From contig JAKUHH010000207.1 of the NCBI GenBank assembly GCA_022701365.1, positions 1 through 64,000 on the forward strand: a DNA stretch of 64,000 bases, read 5' to 3'. The notes under the pieces were generated by a model. That model worked only from the letters and a program-made list of their open reading frames with translations. It ran no database searches and had not been told where the DNA came from. The stretch's first letter is position 1, and every line of letters starts with the position of its first letter. Origin of the DNA: Mycocentrospora acerina. Its lineage: Eukaryota; Ascomycota; Dothideomycetes; Pleosporales. Shown here piece after piece: positions 59,201 through 64,000 of this stretch. The position numbers were made by a program, and so were the translations under genes.

Positions 59201-59439
59201 TACTGCTATATCCTTGTTGTCTGCAAAGTCTTCCCCACGTCAGACTATAATTCGTTTGTTGATTTCAACCCAATGTGGGGGAATTCTTTTTCTCGTAGGA
59301 AGGTGGATATAGCTTTTCTTGAGATATGCCTGAACTTTCATTGAGTATATAGGCGACTCATAATAAGGGCGAAGATGATACTGGGTACATCTACTTTAGC
59401 GTGGCAAATGCTGGACCATACTAGTATGAGCTACGGCTC
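56278..59439. other. 3.2 kb gene-poor stretch
   Basis: No supported gene, RNA gene or intact element was found. The only frame with some protein-like look is 57757-57960 (plus, 67 codons, hydrophobic start), which is too weak to call. Composition is normal to slightly AT-rich, unlike the RIP block at the left end. It contains the protease promoter at its left edge. Confidence 0.45.
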
Positions 59440-59593
59440 TCATGGCGATGCTACAGGACTTCGAGATCTACGGCGGCTATCGACTTGGGAGTAGTCTCGG
59501 TCCCTTTCTCGAACGGTCACTGCTTTCTCGACATCATTGAGGTTCTCATCATCGTTATCTCTATTGTGATTTCCATCATCATTGTTGGCTTCG

Positions 59594-59624
<31 letters not shown>

Positions 59625-60652
59625 ATTCTTCTAGCGACCCGTTAGATCGTTTGACGAATCAACAATATGACTGGTATAGACCAAAAACTTACCGTCGTCC
59701 TCAAGGTCTGGGTCGACAGGCATGGGTATTATTTGTCGATACATGCCAGTCTGCCAGTCCTGAAAATAACATTAGATTTCAAAGTTTGCCGATAACTTGG
59801 GTGCAAAAAATACTCACAAGATGTTGACCTTCAACGTGGTATCTCCATTCTTCGGACGAGCCAAGATATACGAGAATCTCCCAAGGGAGTTCGATCGAGC
59901 TGAATTCCCATATTGTAATGTATTGGTACATCTCGGCAGGATCCACATGCTGATGAGCCTGCTGTTCCCATTTTGATGCGTGTTCAAGTTTGAAGACCTG
60001 AACTCGTAGAAGCTCCGAACTTTCCAACATTCCAGGCGCGAATTCATTCTTGAAAAAGGCAACAAACTCCTCGTGATACTCTTCGAGAGGCTGCCACACA
60101 ATTACAGTCCAAAGAACAGTATCGCGGGGCTCTGCAATGTGATTAGTAGAATCCTCCACATGACCTAGTTGATCTGCTCTTACCATCTCGCCATTCATCC
60201 CCATGCCAAGTTGCGTACTCTTTGTAGCATCTTGTCTCCAAGCGGGCTTCGGGCGGAAGATGGTGAGGAGAGGGGCATATTAATCTATCCACTTCCTTCA
60301 CATCCATTCCATCCGGGATCCCATAAGATGTCAAATATTTCCCTTTAAGTCCCTCGGCCATCTCCCTGAAGATGTTTTCCTTGAGCGTCTCGGTAAGTCG
60401 ACATTGGGTGCCTAAACGCGTGGCATTGGCAGGCATAAACGATGTCGCGTACCACTCTTCGACTGCCGGATCGTCCCCCAGATCCGCCCATACAAGGACC
60501 ATTTTGGTTAGATTATTTATTGCTTGTGCGGGAAGTCCGTTCAACGAAACGGCAGGTTCGTCGGCAAGAGTTGCGCCCTCATTCCAAGGGCTTTCGTCAG
60601 CAGGGGAACTAGGACCTGGGCTGCCGCATGAACTGGAGCTTGAACTCGACAT
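59440..60652 (-). CDS. Putative dimeric alpha/beta-barrel (EthD/DABB-like) protein
   Basis: Four exons: 60652-60184, 60131-59818, 59759-59693 and 59630-59440 (introns 52, 58 and 62 nt), 346 aa. I do not recognise a named protein. A Ser-rich N-terminus is followed by two similar-looking ferredoxin-like segments. The first starts at MVLVWADLGDDPAVEEWYAT and the second at VIVWQPLEEYHEEFVAFFKN; both have the beta-strand plus acidic-helix pattern of EthD or dimeric alpha/beta-barrel proteins. Such proteins can be monooxygenase partners, cyclases or small oxidases, so a function cannot be fixed. The last exon encodes a run of nine Asp from GAT/GAC repeats and an Arg/Ser-rich end (DSRRRSRSPVASP). 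It lies 715 bp downstream of the flavin monooxygenase on the same strand. Confidence 0.7.
59589..59624 (-). repeat. (GAT/GAC)n tract encoding an Asp run
   Basis: Plus-strand TCGTCATCGTCATCG repeats encode the poly-Asp run in the last exon of the alpha/beta-barrel gene. Confidence 0.85.
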
Positions 60653-61366
60653 GACGGCACTTTTTTCCACCAATTGATTAATAAAAAGGGACAGATTATT
60701 TGAGATTCCTCAGGTTGATCGATGCACTGCTTGTTGAATATACATATAGAGCAGCATGGGTAGTCCGAAGATGAGTACAATAGTAAGCCTGTTTTGGGCA
60801 AGCGGTTGCTTAGTTAAGCCAAGCGGGATGCGGCGTGGCTGGGATGACAAACGTTAACCGAAAAGCAAAGCGGCTCGTACCTGCAGGATGAGAAACGTGA
60901 CGTGTGGTAATTGGGGAAGAGATACGGTGTTGTGCGTGAACGATTGGCGCAGGCGCGTGTGCAGATATACCCAAAGAGAAAGGAGTAGGGAGACGAGGAG
61001 TGCCCTGATTATCGCATACCTAGTGTTTACGCATATCATCTGTCAAGGAGGAAGTATTTTGTTGATTGAAGCATGTTTGCGGCACAGCTGTGCATTATCA
61101 GGGCAACGATGAAGCTAGCATCTAGCGTTCTTCAAGGGCATTAGTTCATAGCGTTCTTTCGAAGCATCTAGTTCGTTGCGTAGTGGGCTTTTACCAAGCC
61201 CATCTCCAAAACATTTAAAACACATAAACAACTTGGAATTGACTAAATCTGCAGGTAAATCCATACATATAAGAAATAAGAGCTTTGCAAAGTAAACTAA
61301 TTGTCGTACGTCTACCTAGTCAAGATTATGCATACGTAAATCTCGGATCTCAAATGATCACTTTCT
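60653..61366. other. Intergenic, no gene seen
   Basis: 714 bp between the flavin monooxygenase stop and the alpha/beta-barrel gene start, presumably with the latter's promoter. No other feature was recognised. Confidence 0.5.
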
Positions 61367-63462
61367 TTATATCATTGACTTGCTATCTTCTTGTCCAGCA
61401 TTTCCCTTCTCTTCCTTTGCACTTACCACCTCCAGCACTGATTCCTTGTAGCCAATCGCGGCTAGCCACTTTGGATCAATGTTCTCGAGCTGTAGATATG
61501 GTGATACATCAGAGTCTGGGAACTTGATGTTGCGCACTGCGTAGCCCATGCCGAGATGCGCCCAAGGGTTACTATTCTGATATTCAATGGCAAAGTCCTC
61601 ATACCGTGGGGTTGCGATGACTTCGGCGTAGTGATTTGAGGAGCCGGGCCAGACGGCTTAGAAGAGTTGTTAGTAATTACCAAGGGGTTCAAGATGGTAA
61701 GAGACTCACCATTGACGCGACCGGTGTTATTGTCACGGTACCAAGATCTGCAATCTGATTTCCACACCGTGTGCTTGATCCACTCCTGCGCATGTTCGTT
61801 GAAGCGATCTGTAATGTCCTGTCGTGGGACCCAGGATTTGATGTGGTCGCGTTGCATCTTCTTAATGACTTGGACGGTGTATTCTGCCACGCCAAGTAGA
61901 GGGCCAGTAACAGAACCGTTTTCCACGGGCCTAAACATATGATTAACCAAACAATGCTTTGACCCAAATAATCTCTGTGTGATACATACCATGTAGGACC
62001 AATAAACATGATCCAATTAGGCATATCTGGGCATCCCAGACCAAGATAAGATTGAGGTTCACTCTTCCACTTTTCGTGCAGGTCCACGCCGTTTCTCCCA
62101 ATGACTGGGAAACGCGGGCGGTAGCTTACATCAAAGCCTGTTGCGCATACCACTGTGTCGACTTCACGCTCGATGCCATCGTTGCCGATGACACCATTCT
62201 CAGTAACCTCGCTAACAGCAGTGAAATGCACGTCAACGTTTTCCTTCTGGATGGCTTCCATGTATGGGTCCCCAGGCGTGATACGGCGGCCTAGAATCCA
62301 ATCAGCATAGTATTCTTACAAACCTAAGGGGGAGCAAACTAACAGCCAACTTCAAACTTTGGCGTAAACCCCTCCAACAACCTCTTATCCTTGATAAAAT
62401 CCTGCATCCGCCCTCTTGAAAACGCCTCGGCCCCCTTTTGGGCCTCTGAATCACTGTAGAACGCGCCCCAAAGCCCATTTACTTGATTCTCAATATCCTT
62501 TGCGTGGGCAACAAGTTTCCGCGGGTCGGCTCGAAACTCGTCGCGCTCTTCTTGTGAGTACTCCTTGTTCTGGCCGTAGTTGTTGGCGATTTGTACGAAC
62601 CAGACGCCTGTGCGGACAAAAATGTCCATGTGCTTTGTGTGGGGTTGCATAGTGGGCACTGTTTGGATGGATGATGCTCCTGATCCGATAATCGCCACGC
62701 GGTCATTAGCCCATTGCTCTTTCTGGTAGTCTTCGGGCCATATCGCAGTGTGGACGACGCGGCCCTTGAACTTGTCGAGGCCTTTGATGTCGGGCCACTT
62801 GTAATTATTCAAGATGCCTGTAGCGTAGAGGAGTAAGTCGCATTCTTCGTCAAACTCTCGCGTTTCTCCCGATGACGACGTTTGTCGCAGCTTGACTCTC
62901 CACTTCCCAGTGTCATCTTGCCATTCTGCGCGGACAACCTCGGTGTTGAAGGTCATGTATTTCCGGAGTCCAAAGACGTCACAGACTTTTTCGAGGTACT
63001 TTTTAATGTCCGGAGCGTAGGAGAAGAAGCGGGGCCAGTCGGGATTGAGCGCAAAGTTTAGTGTGTAAGCATGCGAGGGGATGTCGCAGGCGCATCCTGA
63101 AGTTGTCAGTCATCCAGAATCTTCTGAAGACGATGTTAGAGGTCTACCTGGGTAACGATTCTCGAGCCAAGTCCCTCCCAAGTCTGCATTCTTCTCGTAG
63201 ATGACGTGCTCCACGTTTTCACAGTTCTTTTGAATTTGATACGCCATTTGAATTCCCGAGACACCAGCGCCGATGGTGAGTACTTTTAGCTTTTTCGAAG
63301 AAGGATCCTACAATCATAATCAGGTATTCATTCCTTGAGCAGTGTAAAGTGGATGAAGAATCTCACGTCATAAACAATATCCGGAACATTGTACCCGGTC
63401 GACCCTGGAGTTGAGTAGTCCCACTGGCCATCCTTGCCTATGGAGTTGAGATCTGGTGCCAT
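61367..63462 (-). CDS. Flavin monooxygenase, type I Baeyer-Villiger fingerprint
   Basis: Six exons: 63462-63367, 63307-63148, 63096-62344, 62290-61990, 61930-61710 and 61656-61367 (introns 59, 51, 53, 59 and 53 nt), 606 aa. The FAD-binding motif GAGVSG is at residues 45-50, then GGTWLENRYPG. The Baeyer-Villiger fingerprint FKGRVVHTAIWP is at about 195-206, matching F-x-G-x3-H-x3-W. The NADPH-binding motif GSGASS is at about 223-228, and a second ATG motif reads VVCATGFD. These enzymes insert oxygen next to a ketone, making esters or lactones, using NADPH and O2. The substrate is unknown. It is about 400 bp from a divergent gene at the window edge and upstream of the alpha/beta-barrel gene. 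All splice phases close. Confidence 0.92.
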
Positions 63463-63868
63463 ATCGAGAGGTTGTAGACGTGGAGGTGCAGAGGATGCAG
63501 AAGATGTCGAGAATGCAAAAGGCGAATCAAATTCTACTTTGAACAAGCAGATTAACACGTTCCGCTGCGCCGATGAAAGTGATTCAATTTTACGAATCGA
63601 AGACGTCGACAATAGTAAGTCGCCCTCGAAAGTCAAGGATTCAGTCACAGCGTCCAAAACCTGGGCAAAACCTCTCGATCCGGATATAAAACACAAATTT
63701 AAAAAAGGAGGCTTTGGACACCCTTCCAAAGACAATTGTAGACTTTCCAAATAAAAATTGAAATTTTCAAGACCTTTAAGACCAAATATTACCAGGACAT
63801 GTCCAGCTCTTTTAAATCACATCATCCCCGTCACATACACGACTCCCTCCCACCGTCACCACCACCAC
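63463..63868. promoter_or_regulatory. Divergent promoter region, monooxygenase / partial gene
   Basis: 406 bp separates the monooxygenase start from the ATG of the gene cut by the window end. Open frames on both strands cross this region but show no recognisable product. Confidence 0.4.
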
Positions 63869-64000
63869 ATGACAGCTTCAGGCCGTATTTTCGGCTATGC
63901 GAATCTTCCATACCGTGTTGGACGACTCGATCATTTTGACAAACTAGGCAAAGATCACCCTATCGAATCCCGTTTACCTGTCTATGATGTACATGCGCAT
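63869..64000 (+). CDS. 5' end of an unidentified gene, cut by the window edge
   Basis: ATG 63869 opens 44 codons running off the end of the window (starts MTASGRIFGYANLPYRVG). The frame is clean and follows a plausible promoter, but too little is visible to name the product. It is divergent from the flavin monooxygenase and may be co-regulated with it. Confidence 0.5.
   Translation, partial: MTASGRIFGYANLPYRVGRLDHFDKLGKDHPIESRLPVYDVHAH

Overview
The window is from a filamentous ascomycete (Pezizomycotina). It has many 45-65 nt GT-AG introns, fungal-type housekeeping genes, an iterative highly reducing polyketide synthase, and a repeat block that looks mutated by repeat-induced point mutation (RIP). 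A Dothideomycete is a reasonable guess but is inference only. Exon coordinates were worked out by hand from splice signals, phase and protein continuity. All multi-exon models given here close in frame.

Layout: (1) 1-7.9 kb is a very AT-rich repeat block. It holds a decayed LINE retrotransposon on the minus strand (CCHC gag-like ORF, endonuclease, reverse transcriptase), a second fragment of the 5' end of the same element, and an unidentified element between them that has essentially no CpG. (2) 7.9-19.6 kb is GC-richer: an NRAMP metal transporter, the mitochondrial Fe-S protein IND1 divergent from the ribosome-biogenesis factor AATF/Bfr2, a one-pass membrane protein of unknown function, and an HSL-type esterase whose intron contains an uninterrupted 350-nt TTC tract. 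(3) 19.8-33.4 kb is a small secondary-metabolism locus: short-chain dehydrogenase, O-methyltransferase and a 2568-aa KS-AT-DH-MT-ER-KR-ACP polyketide synthase with a degenerate ER domain and no release domain. (4) 33.5-54.7 kb is a dense housekeeping block: Saf4/CCDC130 splicing factor, translation termination factor eRF3/Sup35 with a Q/N/Y/G-rich prion-like N-terminus, Ran-binding Yrb30-like protein, BSD-domain protein, Tsr2, Slm1-like BAR-PH protein, a GT31-type glycosyltransferase, peroxisomal acyl-CoA oxidase ending in AKL, and a ten-exon sulfite oxidase. (5) 55-64 kb holds a secreted subtilisin-like protease, a 3.2 kb stretch without a supported gene, a gene for a probable dimeric alpha/beta-barrel protein, a type I Baeyer-Villiger-like flavin monooxygenase, and the 5' end of another gene cut by the window edge.

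The SDR, O-methyltransferase and PKS probably act on one reduced polyketide. The flavin monooxygenase and its neighbour could be a second small catabolic or tailoring pair. The remaining genes serve ribosome biogenesis (AATF, Tsr2), splicing (Saf4), translation (eRF3), nuclear transport (Yrb30), TORC2 signalling (Slm1), mitochondrial complex I assembly (IND1) and peroxisomal beta-oxidation (acyl-CoA oxidase).
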